Shown piece by piece: positions 15,115 through 23,497 of a stretch of 64,000 nt of DNA. Each line of letters starts with the position of its first letter. The stretch's first letter is position 1. This DNA comes from Bacillota bacterium (GTDB taxonomy: Bacteria > Bacillota > Clostridia > Christensenellales > Aristaeellaceae). The notes beneath the pieces were generated by a model. The model made no database searches. It was not told where the DNA came from and saw only the letters and a program-made list of their open reading frames with translations. The stretch covers positions 1 to 64,000 of the forward strand of contig JAEZHK010000013.1 of the NCBI GenBank assembly GCA_023416655.1, in the 5' to 3' direction. The position numbers and the translations under genes were made by a program.

Positions 15115-17901
15115 ATGAGTACTGAACCCAATGGCACCGGGACCGGAGCCGATTTTGTGCTGCAACGCCTGCCGAAGAATGAAGTCTACCAGACGCTGGA
15201 AACGGCCGCGGGCGGCATCAGCCGGGAGGAAGCGGAAAAGCGCCTCCACATGGTCGGCCGCAATACGATTGAAGAGAAAAAAGGCAAGCCGCTTATCGTG
15301 CGCTTCGTGACCAACTTCACCCACCTGATGGCGATCCTTCTGTGGGTGGGCGCCATCGTGAGCTTTGTGGCGCAAATGCCGCAGCTGGGCGTGGCGATCA
15401 TCCTGGTCAACTTAATCAACGGCTGCTTCAGCTTCTTCCAGGAGTTCCGCGCCGAGAAGGCTACGGACGCGCTGAAAAAACTGCTGCCCGCCTACGCCCG
15501 GGTCATCCGCGGCGGCGAAGAGACCCGCGTGCTGGCTGAGGAGCTGGTACCCGGCGACGTACTGCTGCTGGCCGAGGGCGACCGCATCTCCGCCGACTGC
15601 CGCCTCGTGGATGACAACGACCTGAAGGTCAACCAGTCCACGCTGACGGGCGAATCCAACCCCGTGCACAAGGCCCGGTACGAAGTGCTGCGGGACGATC
15701 TGACCCGCTCCGAGATGCCCAACCTGGTGTTCGCGGGCACGACCGTAGCGGCCGGCACCGGCCGCGCCGTGGTCTACGCCACCGGCATGAAGACCGAGTT
15801 CGGCAAGATCGCCGGGCTCACCCAGTCGCTGACCGAGGCGCTCAGCCCACTGCAGCGGGAAATGAACCGCATCACCCGCATCGTGTCGGTGATGGCAGTG
15901 TCCATCGGCGTGGTGCTGTTCATCCTGGCAATCTCGCTGGCGGGCGCGGACCTTGCGGAGAGCTTCATCTTCGCGCTGGGCATGATCGTGGCGTTCGTGC
16001 CGGAAGGCCTTCTGCCCACGGTGACGCTTTCGCTGGCGCTGGGCGTACAGCGCATGGCCAAGCGCGGCGCGCTGATCAAACGGCTGTCCTCCGTGGAGAC
16101 GCTGGGCTGCACCACCGTCATCTGCACCGACAAGACCGGCACCCTCACCCAGAACGAAATGACCGTCAGCGACCTGTGGCTGCCGGGGCGAAAATTCACC
16201 GTTACCGGCGTGGGCTACGCGCCGGACGGCAAGATCCAGCTGGACGGCAAGGATACGGCCATCGATCCGGCGGTAAGGCGGGTGCTGTCCGTGGCGAGCC
16301 TGTGTACCGACGCTAGGCTCCTGCCGCCGAGCGAGGAATCGGCCCGCTACACGGTGCTGGGCGACCCGACGGAGGCGGCGCTGCTCGTAGTGGCGCAGAA
16401 GGGCGGCATCGACCTTGAAAAGGAAAAGACGGCGCTGCCACGCCTGCGCGAACTGCCGTTTGATTCCAATCGCAAGCGCATGTCCACCATCCATCAGGAA
16501 AGGAACGCGCAGGTGGCCTTCATCAAGGGCGCGCCCCGCGAGGTCATCGAGCTTTGCGCCCGCATCCGCGTCGACGGCAAAGATCAGCCCATGGACCCGG
16601 ACACCGCCGCAAAGATCATGGAGGCCAACGACCAGTACGCCTCCAAGGGCCTTCGCGTGCTGGCCGTCGCCGAGCGCGCTCTGGAGCGCGAGAAGATCTC
16701 CGTCAGCCTGACCGGCTACACGCCCGAGCTGATCGAGTCTGAAATGACCTTCCTGGGCCTTGTCGCCATGGCCGACCCACCGCGCCCCGAGGTGGCCGAC
16801 GCCGTCAAGCGCTGCCACCGTGCGGGCATCCGCATCATCATGATCACCGGCGACTACGGCCTGACCGCCGAGAGCATCGCGCGGCGCATCGGCATCGTGG
16901 AAGGGCAGCGACCGCGCATCGTGACGGGCTTGGAGCTTGCGAAGATGAGCGAGCCGGAACTTGAAGAAGCGCTCAAGGGCGAGGTGATCTTTGCGCGCGT
17001 CGCGCCCGAGCAGAAGCTGCAGGTGGTCAGCGCGCTACAGGCACTGGGCCATGTGGTCGCAGTCACCGGCGATGGCGTGAACGACTCGCCCGCGCTCAAG
17101 AAGGCCGACATCGGCGTGGCGATGGGCATCTCCGGCACCGACGTGGCCAAGGAAGCCGCCGACATGATCCTGACCGACGACAACTTCGCCTCCATCGTCA
17201 ACGCCGTCGAAGAGGGCCGGGCGGTCTACCGCAACATCCGCAAGTTCGTCGTCTACATCTTCAACTCCAACATGCCCGAGGCGGTGCCGTTTGCCGCGTT
17301 CCTGTTCTCCCGCGGCGCGATCCCGCTGCCGCTGACCATCATGCAAATCCTGTGCATCGACCTTGGCACCGACATGGTACCCGCCATCGCGCTGGGCGCG
17401 GACCTGCCCGAGAAGGGCATCATGGACCTGCCGCCCCGCTCGCAGAAGGAGAAACTTCTCAACCGCCGGGTGATGGTCAAGGCCTTCCTGTGGTACGGCA
17501 TCATTGAGTCGGCCATCGCCATGCTGGCCTACTACTTCCTGAACAGCCGCCTGGGCTGGCCGGGCGTTCCGCTGGCGAGCGCCGGCACCGGCTATGCCAT
17601 GGCGACGACCATGACGCTGGCCGCGATCGTGTTTGCGCAGATCGGCGTGGTGTTCGCCTGCCGGACCGAAAGGCTGTCCGCATTCACGGCGGGCCTGACT
17701 TCAAACAAGCTGATCCTGATCGGCGTGGTCACGGAGATCGTGCTGATCAGCCTGCTCATGTACCTGCCGCCGCTGCACGGCGTGTTCGGAACCGCGCCGC
17801 TGGGCATCGCGGAATGGGCATTCCTCGTCTGCGTGCCGGTGGTGGTATTGGCCCTGGACGAGGCCCGGAAGGCGCTCCTGCGCATGTTCCGGCGGGCCTG
17901 A
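15115..17901 (+). CDS. P2-type cation-transporting ATPase
   Basis: This 928-residue P-type ATPase pumps a cation across the membrane. Motifs are TLTGES (about 176-181), membrane helix 4 VAFVPEGLLPTVTLSLAL, phosphorylation site CTDKTGTLTQNEM (Asp about 339), ATP-site KGAPREV, and hinge VTGDGVNDSPALKKADIGVAMG. C-terminal helices 5-10 are complete. PEGLLPT in helix 4 is closer to the Na+/K+ group than to PEGLP of calcium pumps, so a monovalent ion is plausible. It is followed closely by two TrkA-like NAD-binding proteins, which also suggests Na+ or K+ homeostasis. Ion identity is inferred. Confidence 0.92.
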   Translation: MSTEPNGTGTGADFVLQRLPKNEVYQTLETAAGGISREEAEKRLHMVGRNTIEEKKGKPLIVRFVTNFTHLMAILLWVGAIVSFVAQMPQLGVAIILVNLINGCFSFFQEFRAEKATDALKKLLPAYARVIRGGEETRVLAEELVPGDVLLLAEGDRISADCRLVDDNDLKVNQSTLTGESNPVHKARYEVLRDDLTRSEMPNLVFAGTTVAAGTGRAVVYATGMKTEFGKIAGLTQSLTEALSPLQREMNRITRIVSVMAVSIGVVLFILAISLAGADLAESFIFALGMIVAFVPEGLLPTVTLSLALGVQRMAKRGALIKRLSSVETLGCTTVICTDKTGTLTQNEMTVSDLWLPGRKFTVTGVGYAPDGKIQLDGKDTAIDPAVRRVLSVASLCTDARLLPPSEESARYTVLGDPTEAALLVVAQKGGIDLEKEKTALPRLRELPFDSNRKRMSTIHQERNAQVAFIKGAPREVIELCARIRVDGKDQPMDPDTAAKIMEANDQYASKGLRVLAVAERALEREKISVSLTGYTPELIESEMTFLGLVAMADPPRPEVADAVKRCHRAGIRIIMITGDYGLTAESIARRIGIVEGQRPRIVTGLELAKMSEPELEEALKGEVIFARVAPEQKLQVVSALQALGHVVAVTGDGVNDSPALKKADIGVAMGISGTDVAKEAADMILTDDNFASIVNAVEEGRAVYRNIRKFVVYIFNSNMPEAVPFAAFLFSRGAIPLPLTIMQILCIDLGTDMVPAIALGADLPEKGIMDLPPRSQKEKLLNRRVMVKAFLWYGIIESAIAMLAYYFLNSRLGWPGVPLASAGTGYAMATTMTLAAIVFAQIGVVFACRTERLSAFTAGLTSNKLILIGVVTEIVLISLLMYLPPLHGVFGTAPLGIAEWAFLVCVPVVVLALDEARKALLRMFRRA

Positions 17902-17924
17902 CGACCAATTAAGGAGGAACGCAT

Positions 17925-18575
17925 ATGAGAATCATCATCGTGGGCTGTGGGCGCATCGGCTCGGGCCTCGCGCAGGCGCTGGACAAGGCCGGGCATGAGA
18001 TCTACGTGATCGACACCAACCCGGCCGCGTTCGGAAAGCTCAACCCCGCCTTCACGGGCAAGACCATCGAGGGCGTCGGCTTCGACCGGGACGTGCTTTT
18101 GAAGGCGCGCATCGACCGGGCGGACGCGGTGGCGGCGGTCACTTCCAGCGACGAGTCCAACGCGGTCATCGCGCTTTTGGCGCGGGACGCCTACCGTGTA
18201 CCCAAGGTAGTCGCCCGCATGTACGACCGCCAGAAGGCCGAGATCTACCGCCGCCTGGGCGTGCTCACGCTGTCTTCGACCGCCTGGGGCATCCGCAGGG
18301 CCATGGACCTGATCAACTATTCGCCGCTCAACACCGTGCTGAACCTGGGCAGCGGCGACGTGGATTTGGTTGAGATCGAGGTCCCGGCGCTGCTCATCGG
18401 CCGCCAGGCGCGGGAATTGATGCTGGCGGGCGAGGTCAATGTGGCCGCCATCGTCCGGGGCAACAAGACATACATCCCCACCATGGGCACCACCTTCGAA
18501 AAGGGCGATCTGATCTACCTGACGGTCGCCACAAGCTCCACCGGCCGCCTCAAGCGGCTTCTGGGGATGGAATGA
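17925..18575 (+). CDS. TrkA-like K+ transport regulatory protein (first of two)
   Basis: This 216-residue cytoplasmic RCK/KTN protein has a Rossmann N-terminal domain (IVGCGRIGSGLAQAL, with the nucleotide-binding Asp in YVIDTNP) and a C-terminal TrkA_C part (about 140-216) ending FEKGDLIYLTVA. Such proteins gate TrkH/KtrB channels in response to NAD(H), ATP/ADP or c-di-AMP. AAGGAGGAACGC precedes the ATG. It lies 23 bases after the ATPase, with no TrkH/KtrB channel gene in the window. Confidence 0.9.
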   Translation: MRIIIVGCGRIGSGLAQALDKAGHEIYVIDTNPAAFGKLNPAFTGKTIEGVGFDRDVLLKARIDRADAVAAVTSSDESNAVIALLARDAYRVPKVVARMYDRQKAEIYRRLGVLTLSSTAWGIRRAMDLINYSPLNTVLNLGSGDVDLVEIEVPALLIGRQARELMLAGEVNVAAIVRGNKTYIPTMGTTFEKGDLIYLTVATSSTGRLKRLLGME

Positions 18576-18594
18576 GCAAGAGGAGGAGCGCGAA

Positions 18595-19263
18595 ATGAAC
18601 GTCATGATCGTGGGCGGCGGCCAGGTGGGGGATTACCTGACTTCCCTCCTTATTGAAAGAGGACACAAGGTGACCCTCATCGAGCAGCGCGAAGCGAGGA
18701 TTGCCACGCTGAAGCGCGACCTGCCCGAAGACGCCATCGTGCTGGGCAACGGCACCGACCCGAAAACCCTGGAGGCCGCGGGCATCCGCGGCGCGGACGT
18801 GCTGGCCGCCGTCACCGGCGCGGACGAGACCAACCTGGTCATCGCCACGCTGGCCCGGTATGAGTTCGGCGTCCGGCGCGTGGTGGCCCGCGTCAACAAC
18901 CCCCGCAACAACTGGCTCTTCAATCCGTCAATGGGCGTGGATCTGGGCGTCAACCAGGCGGACCTGATGGCGCGCGTGGTGGCCGAGGAGATGTCCATGG
19001 GCGACATGATGACGCTTCTCAAGCTGCACCGCGGCCAGTTCTCGCTGGTCGAGCGCAAGGTGGACCCGGCCTCCGCCGCCATCGGCGTCAAGCTGCGGGA
19101 CCTCAAGCTGCCGCTGGAGTGCGTGCTGGTGGCCGTCATCCGCGACGCGAACCTCATGATCCCCCGCGGTGACACGGCGCTCAGCGCGGGCGACGAGGTG
19201 CTGGCCATCGCGCACGACAGCCATCTGGAACTGCTGGCCAAGATCCTCGGCCCAGCGGAATAA
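18595..19263 (+). CDS. TrkA-like K+ transport regulatory protein (second of two)
   Basis: This is a 222-residue paralogue of the preceding protein with the same two-domain plan: Rossmann motif IVGGGQVGDYLTSLL, acidic residue at TLIEQRE, and TrkA_C end LSAGDEVLAIAHDSHLE. AGGAGGAGCG precedes the ATG. Two adjacent non-identical TrkA proteins often form the gating ring of one channel. Here they share an operon with a P2-type ATPase and the channel must be elsewhere. A hairpin terminator follows. Confidence 0.9.
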   Translation: MNVMIVGGGQVGDYLTSLLIERGHKVTLIEQREARIATLKRDLPEDAIVLGNGTDPKTLEAAGIRGADVLAAVTGADETNLVIATLARYEFGVRRVVARVNNPRNNWLFNPSMGVDLGVNQADLMARVVAEEMSMGDMMTLLKLHRGQFSLVERKVDPASAAIGVKLRDLKLPLECVLVAVIRDANLMIPRGDTALSAGDEVLAIAHDSHLELLAKILGPAE

Positions 19264-19271
19264 CAGGACGC

Positions 19272-19310
19272 ATTACAAAAAAGCCCGCGCTTTGCGTGGG
19301 CTTTGTAATT
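19272..19310 (+). terminator. Terminator after the ATPase-TrkA operon
   Basis: The hairpin AAAGCCCGCGC-TTT-GCGTGGGCTTT is extended by ATTACAAA/TTTGTAAT and is followed by a T-containing tail. Confidence 0.85.
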
Positions 19311-19499
19311 ATTACAATCAAATTGGCCGGATTTGCGCGGAAAAACGCGGCAATCCCCGGCGGAATGCAGGGATTCATTACGCGGGACGGGATTTCCAGT
19401 GTAATTTTTTCTGGGATCGTTTAAATTCCGCCCAAATCTGCCGATACATATAGTGCGGGCGTAAATGCCCTGCTTTGCTCTATTACTGGAGGTGCTTCT

Positions 19500-19877
19500 A
19501 TGAACCTCGTAGCTTCCGCCATCTTGCGCGGGATGGTGGGCGCTTCGTCCTCCGCCGACCTCTCCGGCGTTCCGGGAAACAAGCGGGCCAAGGGTCAGGA
19601 CCAGGCCGCCGGAACATCCGGGGAACCCATGCGGGCCGCCCACATGGGCGGTGAAGATGCGCGCGCCGCGCTCAAAGGAATCGAAGCCGAGGCCGGACTC
19701 AAGGAAAAACAGGGGCAGGGGGCGCAGGGCTGGGGCTTTTTCCGCTCCAGGTACGCCGGCGCCGACGCCGTTCAGATTTCCGACGCCGGGAGAAACGCGC
19801 CCGGCTCGGCGGGCGTTGTGTCCGCGTCGCAGGATCCATCCGCCCAGGCCGGGAAAAAGCTGACGATCAAGGCCTAG
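19500..19877 (+). CDS. Hypothetical protein, Gly/Ala-rich
   Basis: No family is recognised. The frame has a good ribosome site (CTGGAGGTGC, about six bases before ATG). It encodes 125 residues, mostly hydrophilic and low in complexity (Gly, Ala, Ser, Lys), with a short N-terminal helix (NLVASAILRGMVGASS) and no membrane segment. The preceding 236-base gap holds only the terminator of the TrkA operon. Confidence 0.5.
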   Translation: MNLVASAILRGMVGASSSADLSGVPGNKRAKGQDQAAGTSGEPMRAAHMGGEDARAALKGIEAEAGLKEKQGQGAQGWGFFRSRYAGADAVQISDAGRNAPGSAGVVSASQDPSAQAGKKLTIKA

Positions 19878-19974
19878 AGCGCCATAAGCCCGGGGCTGTT
19901 TGGCCTGTCACAGCTGCCGCGCAAAAAGCACGGAGGTCGCGCCGTGAAAGGTGCGGCCCGAAGGAGGGATGGAC

Positions 19975-20256
19975 ATGCATGTCCTTACGATGACGGTCCG
20001 GCTGCACGCCCCGTGGTGCCGCTCCCTCAAGGATAAACGTTCGGAAGTCAAAATGCTGCTTTCCAGGCTCCGCGGGAAGTTCAACGTCTCCGCCGCGGAG
20101 GTGGGCGAGCAGGACCAGATCTGCCTGATGGAGCTTGGCATCGCCGCCATCTCGGCGAATTCCGCCCAGGCGGATTCCATCGCGGAAACCATAGGAGGCT
20201 TCATCCAGAGCAACACGGAAGCGGAGATCCTGAGCGTGGAGAAGGAACTGCGGTAG
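19975..20256 (+). CDS. DUF503 (YlxP-like) protein
   Basis: This short 93-residue ferredoxin-fold protein of the DUF503 family starts MHVLTMTVRLHAPWCRSLK with the conserved SLKDKR motif, then ILSVEKEL near the end. In other Bacillota ylxP sits in the nusA-infB-rbfA region and is proposed to be linked to translation, but here it stands alone. AAGGAGGG seven bases upstream favours the ATG at 19975 over the nearby ATG at 19969. A strong terminator follows. Confidence 0.85.
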   Translation: MHVLTMTVRLHAPWCRSLKDKRSEVKMLLSRLRGKFNVSAAEVGEQDQICLMELGIAAISANSAQADSIAETIGGFIQSNTEAEILSVEKELR

Positions 20257-20278
20257 CCAAGGCCATACCAAAAATCAT

Positions 20279-20306
20279 CGCCCGGCGTTTACGCGCCGGG
20301 CGTTTT
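20279..20306 (+). terminator. Terminator after DUF503 gene
   Basis: CGCCCGGCG-TTTACG-CGCCGGGCG is followed by TTTT, a textbook intrinsic terminator. Confidence 0.9.
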
Positions 20307-20308
20307 CT

Positions 20309-20665
20309 CTACGGCTCGACGGGTAGGCCGTTCTGGCGGAGGAAGGAGAGCCTGTCCCAGTAGCCGCGCTGGAAGATGATGTGGTCGCTCACGATGTGGA
20401 AGAAGCCGCAGCCCCTTAGCCCCAGCGGGTCGCGCCACTCCATGATGGCCCACTGGCCATCCTCGAACAGGTTCTCCACGATGCAGACCATCTTCGCGCG
20501 CTCAAACTCCGCCTCGAAGTTCTTCCGGATGTTATCGCGGCCCACAACCGGCGCCTCCGCGACCTGGTGGTTGACGGCGTCCTCCGCGTACAAAAGCGCC
20601 AGCCCTTCGGCGTCCGCCTGATTGAAAAGGTCCACAAACCGCTGCAATACCTCTTTCGGCCGCAT
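20309..20665 (-). CDS. SnoaL/NTF2-like protein
   Basis: This 118-residue protein of the NTF2-like/SnoaL fold starts PKEVLQRFVDLFNQADAEGL and continues with LYAEDAVNHQVAEAPVVGR and GCGFFHIVSDHIIFQRGYWD. These are typical of small polyketide-cyclase-like or ketosteroid isomerase-like proteins of unknown substrate. The start has GGGGAGGGCGC upstream; longer frames 5' are not supported. It is read away from its neighbour's end and converges with DUF503. Function cannot be assigned. Confidence 0.75.
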   Translation of the reverse strand: MRPKEVLQRFVDLFNQADAEGLALLYAEDAVNHQVAEAPVVGRDNIRKNFEAEFERAKMVCIVENLFEDGQWAIMEWRDPLGLRGCGFFHIVSDHIIFQRGYWDRLSFLRQNGLPVEP

Positions 20666-20732
20666 CCCAAGCGCCCTCCCCGCAAAAAATCTTCCAGTTA
20701 TTATATAGTATACAGCATACCGCCGGATATGG

Positions 20733-20757
20733 GAATGCCCGGGCTTTAACCCGGGCA
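20733..20757 (-). terminator. Probable terminator hairpin downstream of the MtaA-like gene
   Basis: The hairpin TGCCCGGGC-TTTAA-CCCGGGCA lies 28 bases beyond the stop of the minus-strand MtaA-like gene. The T tract is weak. Confidence 0.5.
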
Positions 20758-20784
20758 CGCCAAGATACAGATTCCGGCGGCTTT

Positions 20785-21795
20785 TCAGCGCCCGTAAAAC
20801 TCGTCCACCGCGGCGAAGAAGGCGTCGATGTTCTCCCACTTCGAGGCGGGCGGGATATCGCAGCCGGAGGAGACCACGAAGTTGGGGTACTTCGAGCACT
20901 TTTCCAGAAGCTCCTGCGTGGCCTTGCGGATGGACTCCGGGGTGCCGTTTCTGAACTGCCCGGCGGGGTCCACGTTGCCAAGGCAGGGCACGGTCGAAGG
21001 CATCTTCTTCAGGATTTCCTCCATCTGCACGGCGTTTCCGAAGTGGTAGGCCGAAGCGCCCATGGCGGCGAGCTTGTCGGTCATGCTGGGGGTGGCGTTG
21101 CCGCAGTTGTGGTAGACGACGATGAATTCGTCATCCTGCACGGCGTCGATGACCTTCTTGACGTAGTTGCAGGAGAATTGCTCGGCAAGCTCCGGGCTGA
21201 GAACGCCCGCCAGCGGCTCCGCCATCACCACGCCGTTAGCGCCCGCCGCCTTGTAGGCCAGCGCATACTCGGTCAGAAAGCCGGTGACCTTTTCCAGTAC
21301 CTTGTGCACGACCTCCGGCTCGTCGTAGCAGGCGTACATGACCTCCGTCACGTCCATCAGACGCCCGGTCAGCGAGAACGGCCCGATGATGCCCGCGAGC
21401 ACCGGCCGGTCCTCAATTTTCCGGACCGCCTTCTCCATCGACTGGATGTAGATGCCCGTGCGGCCCGCGCCCACCGGCGGCACCGTAAGTTTTTCCACGT
21501 CCTCCTCCGTCTTCACGATGGAGCCGAAGACCGTGGGCACCTCTTCATCGCTGACGCGGATGGTCGAGCCGAAGCACTCCGCCTCCACCGAAAGATCCAT
21601 CAGGCTCACCGAGGCCGCCGACTTTACCCGCTCGGCCACCTTTGCCATGCCCTCCGCCTGCAGGTCCGAGTCCGAAATCAGTTCCCGGACGGTGATGCCC
21701 ATCAGTTGGATCGCCGGAAAGGACAGGACCGGCAGCGCTTTTTTGACCGGGGAAGCGATCATATCATTTAGCCATGCCTTCATGTTGCGGTTCAT
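20785..21795 (-). CDS. MtaA/CmuA-type cobalamin methyltransferase (uroporphyrinogen decarboxylase family)
   Basis: This 336-residue protein has the URO-D fold as used by methylcobalamin:CoM methyltransferases (MtaA, MtbA) and their bacterial relatives. The zinc site H-x-C...C is intact: His and Cys in VYHNCGN (about 229 and 231) and Cys in SSGCDIP (about 312). Other family stretches are FSLTGRLMDV and GNVDPAG. True HemE decarboxylases lack this motif. In bacteria such enzymes move a methyl group from a corrinoid protein to an acceptor such as tetrahydrofolate. AAAGGGGG precedes the ATG. No corrinoid protein is adjacent; an MtaB-like partner is 37 kb away. Confidence 0.87.
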   Translation of the reverse strand: MNRNMKAWLNDMIASPVKKALPVLSFPAIQLMGITVRELISDSDLQAEGMAKVAERVKSAASVSLMDLSVEAECFGSTIRVSDEEVPTVFGSIVKTEEDVEKLTVPPVGAGRTGIYIQSMEKAVRKIEDRPVLAGIIGPFSLTGRLMDVTEVMYACYDEPEVVHKVLEKVTGFLTEYALAYKAAGANGVVMAEPLAGVLSPELAEQFSCNYVKKVIDAVQDDEFIVVYHNCGNATPSMTDKLAAMGASAYHFGNAVQMEEILKKMPSTVPCLGNVDPAGQFRNGTPESIRKATQELLEKCSKYPNFVVSSGCDIPPASKWENIDAFFAAVDEFYGR

Positions 21796-21904
21796 GGTTC
21801 AACCCCCTTTATTTCTTCCCCCCTACTTTAGCGTAAATTAGTTCTCGCGTCTTGCGATTCGTTCCGTTTTACATGTAATTTCATACGATCTTATAGCGAA
21901 AGAA

Positions 21905-21930
21905 GACCCGCGGCGCTGCCGCGGGCCCGG
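21905..21930. terminator. GC-rich hairpin between MtaA-like and SOD genes
   Basis: CCCGCGGC-GCT-GCCGCGGG lies downstream of the minus-strand SOD gene and could end its transcript. Nothing else is recognised in this 230-base gap. Confidence 0.5.
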
Positions 21931-22030
21931 ACTGTTTACAGATTCAGGTTCCCGTTCCAACTTTTTCCTGCGTCCCGCGCCGGATGCCGCGCGGGATTCC
22001 ACGGCCATGCTCTTCCCGATGAAGCGGCGG

Positions 22031-22537
22031 TTACGGATAGCTCTGGATGACGCCGCAGGCGATGCGCTCGCCGGACATGCCGGCCGGTTGCGAGGTGAAG
22101 TCGTCCGGGTCCAGATGCACCACCACCGTGCGCCCAATCACCTGCGGCACGGTGAAGCGGTCGGTGTACACCATGTTGAAGGCGTACCCCGCGTTGCCAA
22201 ACAGCGGCGGCAGGTCGCCCGCGTGCTTCGGGTGTTCGCAGTCGTAGGGGTTGAAGTGGCTGCCCGCGTCGGCGAAGGGCGTCTCGGCCGTGCCGGTGCA
22301 CTGGGACCCCTCATGGACGTGAAAGCCAAACACGCGGCCCGAGCAGGGCCCGCTCTCTCCCGGAAGGCCGGAAAACTCCGCGGCCACGATGACGCCCGGC
22401 CCGCTGGGGTAGAAGGTGACATATCCCTCCACGGCGGGGTAAGCCGCGCTTCCCCGCACAATGGCGCGCGCCGCGGGTTTCAGCGTGCGCAGCATGTGGC
22501 CAAGATAGCTTGCGCCCTGGCCCCGGCCATAGTACAA
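22031..22537 (-). CDS. Cu/Zn superoxide dismutase family protein
   Basis: This 168-residue SOD_Cu domain protein carries metal ligands in FGFHVHEGSQC (His-x-His), AGSHFNPYDCEHPKHAGDLP (bridging His and zinc ligands) and VVHLDPDDF, with the disulfide Cys pair present. The start is a TTG, chosen because AAAGGGAGGTG lies seven bases upstream and the N-terminus (LYYGRGQGASYLGHML) then matches other Bacillota homologues in style. Upstream ATGs have no ribosome site. No signal peptide is seen, so a cytoplasmic or spore-associated location is likely. Superoxide dismutation is inferred from intact ligands. Confidence 0.85.
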   Translation of the reverse strand: MYYGRGQGASYLGHMLRTLKPAARAIVRGSAAYPAVEGYVTFYPSGPGVIVAAEFSGLPGESGPCSGRVFGFHVHEGSQCTGTAETPFADAGSHFNPYDCEHPKHAGDLPPLFGNAGYAFNMVYTDRFTVPQVIGRTVVVHLDPDDFTSQPAGMSGERIACGVIQSYP

Positions 22538-22666
22538 CGCCGTCCACCTCCCTTTCGCTTGCTGCCCCATTGTATGCGGCGGGAGGGATTGGACATGCGA
22601 ACCCAAGCGGTTGCTATTGGAAGAGCGTCAGCGCGCGGTTCCATGCGGCGGCCCCGCGCCGGAAAA

Positions 22667-23353
22667 TCATGCCTTAGGCCCGGATGAGGACAGCGCCGTG
22701 AGCGCGGTACGCGCATCGCCCCGGAACTCGCCGCCGTGGAACGTCAAAACGCGCTCGATGGGCAGGTCCAGGAGCTTCCCCAGCGAACGGCAGGCCAGCG
22801 CCATGTCCTGGGTATAGACGGGGTTGGGGCCGGTCAGCGCGCCGTCCTGCATGTTGAGCGCGTCGCCCGCGATCAGCGTGCGCGCTTCCTCTACGTACAG
22901 GCACAGGTGGCCCGGCGTGTGGCCGGGCGTGTGGACCGCCAGAATCCCGCCGCAGTCGTCAAGGCGCTCGCCGTCCTTCAGCGTCCGGCCAACCGGCACC
23001 ACGCGCCGCGCATAGGCCAGCCTGAGCTCATGGTCCTCCGGCAGCGCCTGCAGCTTGACGGGCGGAAGGTCGCCCCGGATGTAGGGCGCTTCGGCCTCAT
23101 GGCAGAGCACCTCGATCTCCGGGTATCGGGCGAGGATGTCCTTCACGCTGCCCATGTGGTCCAGGTCCTGATGGGTGAGCAGGACCTTCGAAAGCTTTGC
23201 CGGGTCGCCGCCCGCCGCCTGCACGGAGGAAAGCACCGCGTCCGCCTGAAGCGGGATGCTGGTGTCCACCAGGATCTGGCATTCCCCGTCCAGGATCAAA
23301 ACCGGGCGCGTGACCCCGCGCTCCGAACGGATCTCCAGCATTTTAACTTCCAT
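22667..23353 (-). CDS. Metallo-beta-lactamase-fold hydrolase
   Basis: This 228-residue MBL-fold protein shows the metal motif LLTHQDLDHMGS (the usual second His is Asp, a known variant in this fold), HTPGHTPGHLCLY for the third metal ligand, the bridging Asp in LIAGDAL, and the last His in LTFHGGE. Glyoxalase II-like or quorum-lactonase-like activities share this pattern; substrate is unknown. The gene runs opposite to the GH25 lysozyme. Confidence 0.85.
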   Translation of the reverse strand: MEVKMLEIRSERGVTRPVLILDGECQILVDTSIPLQADAVLSSVQAAGGDPAKLSKVLLTHQDLDHMGSVKDILARYPEIEVLCHEAEAPYIRGDLPPVKLQALPEDHELRLAYARRVVPVGRTLKDGERLDDCGGILAVHTPGHTPGHLCLYVEEARTLIAGDALNMQDGALTGPNPVYTQDMALACRSLGKLLDLPIERVLTFHGGEFRGDARTALTALSSSGPKA

Positions 23354-23437
23354 GCGCTCGCCTCCATAAGCGCATTATGGCAGGGAAGGGACGGTCTGTC
23401 AACACCATTGAGCAGCACGGGATGCGCCTGCCACGGG

Positions 23438-23465
23438 TTGACAATTCGGTTACAGTATGTATAAT
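23438..23465 (+). promoter_or_regulatory. Sigma-A promoter of the GH25 lysozyme gene
   Basis: Perfect TTGACA and TATAAT are separated by 16 bases, 33 bases before the start codon. Confidence 0.85.
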
Positions 23466-23497
23466 GGAAATGGAAGATTTTGAAAAGGCGGCCGCCC

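Noticed and set aside
15412..16818. 468-codon minus-strand frame over the P-type ATPase
   Set aside because: Antisense of a strongly conserved gene; His/Gly/Gln-rich shadow without start signals.
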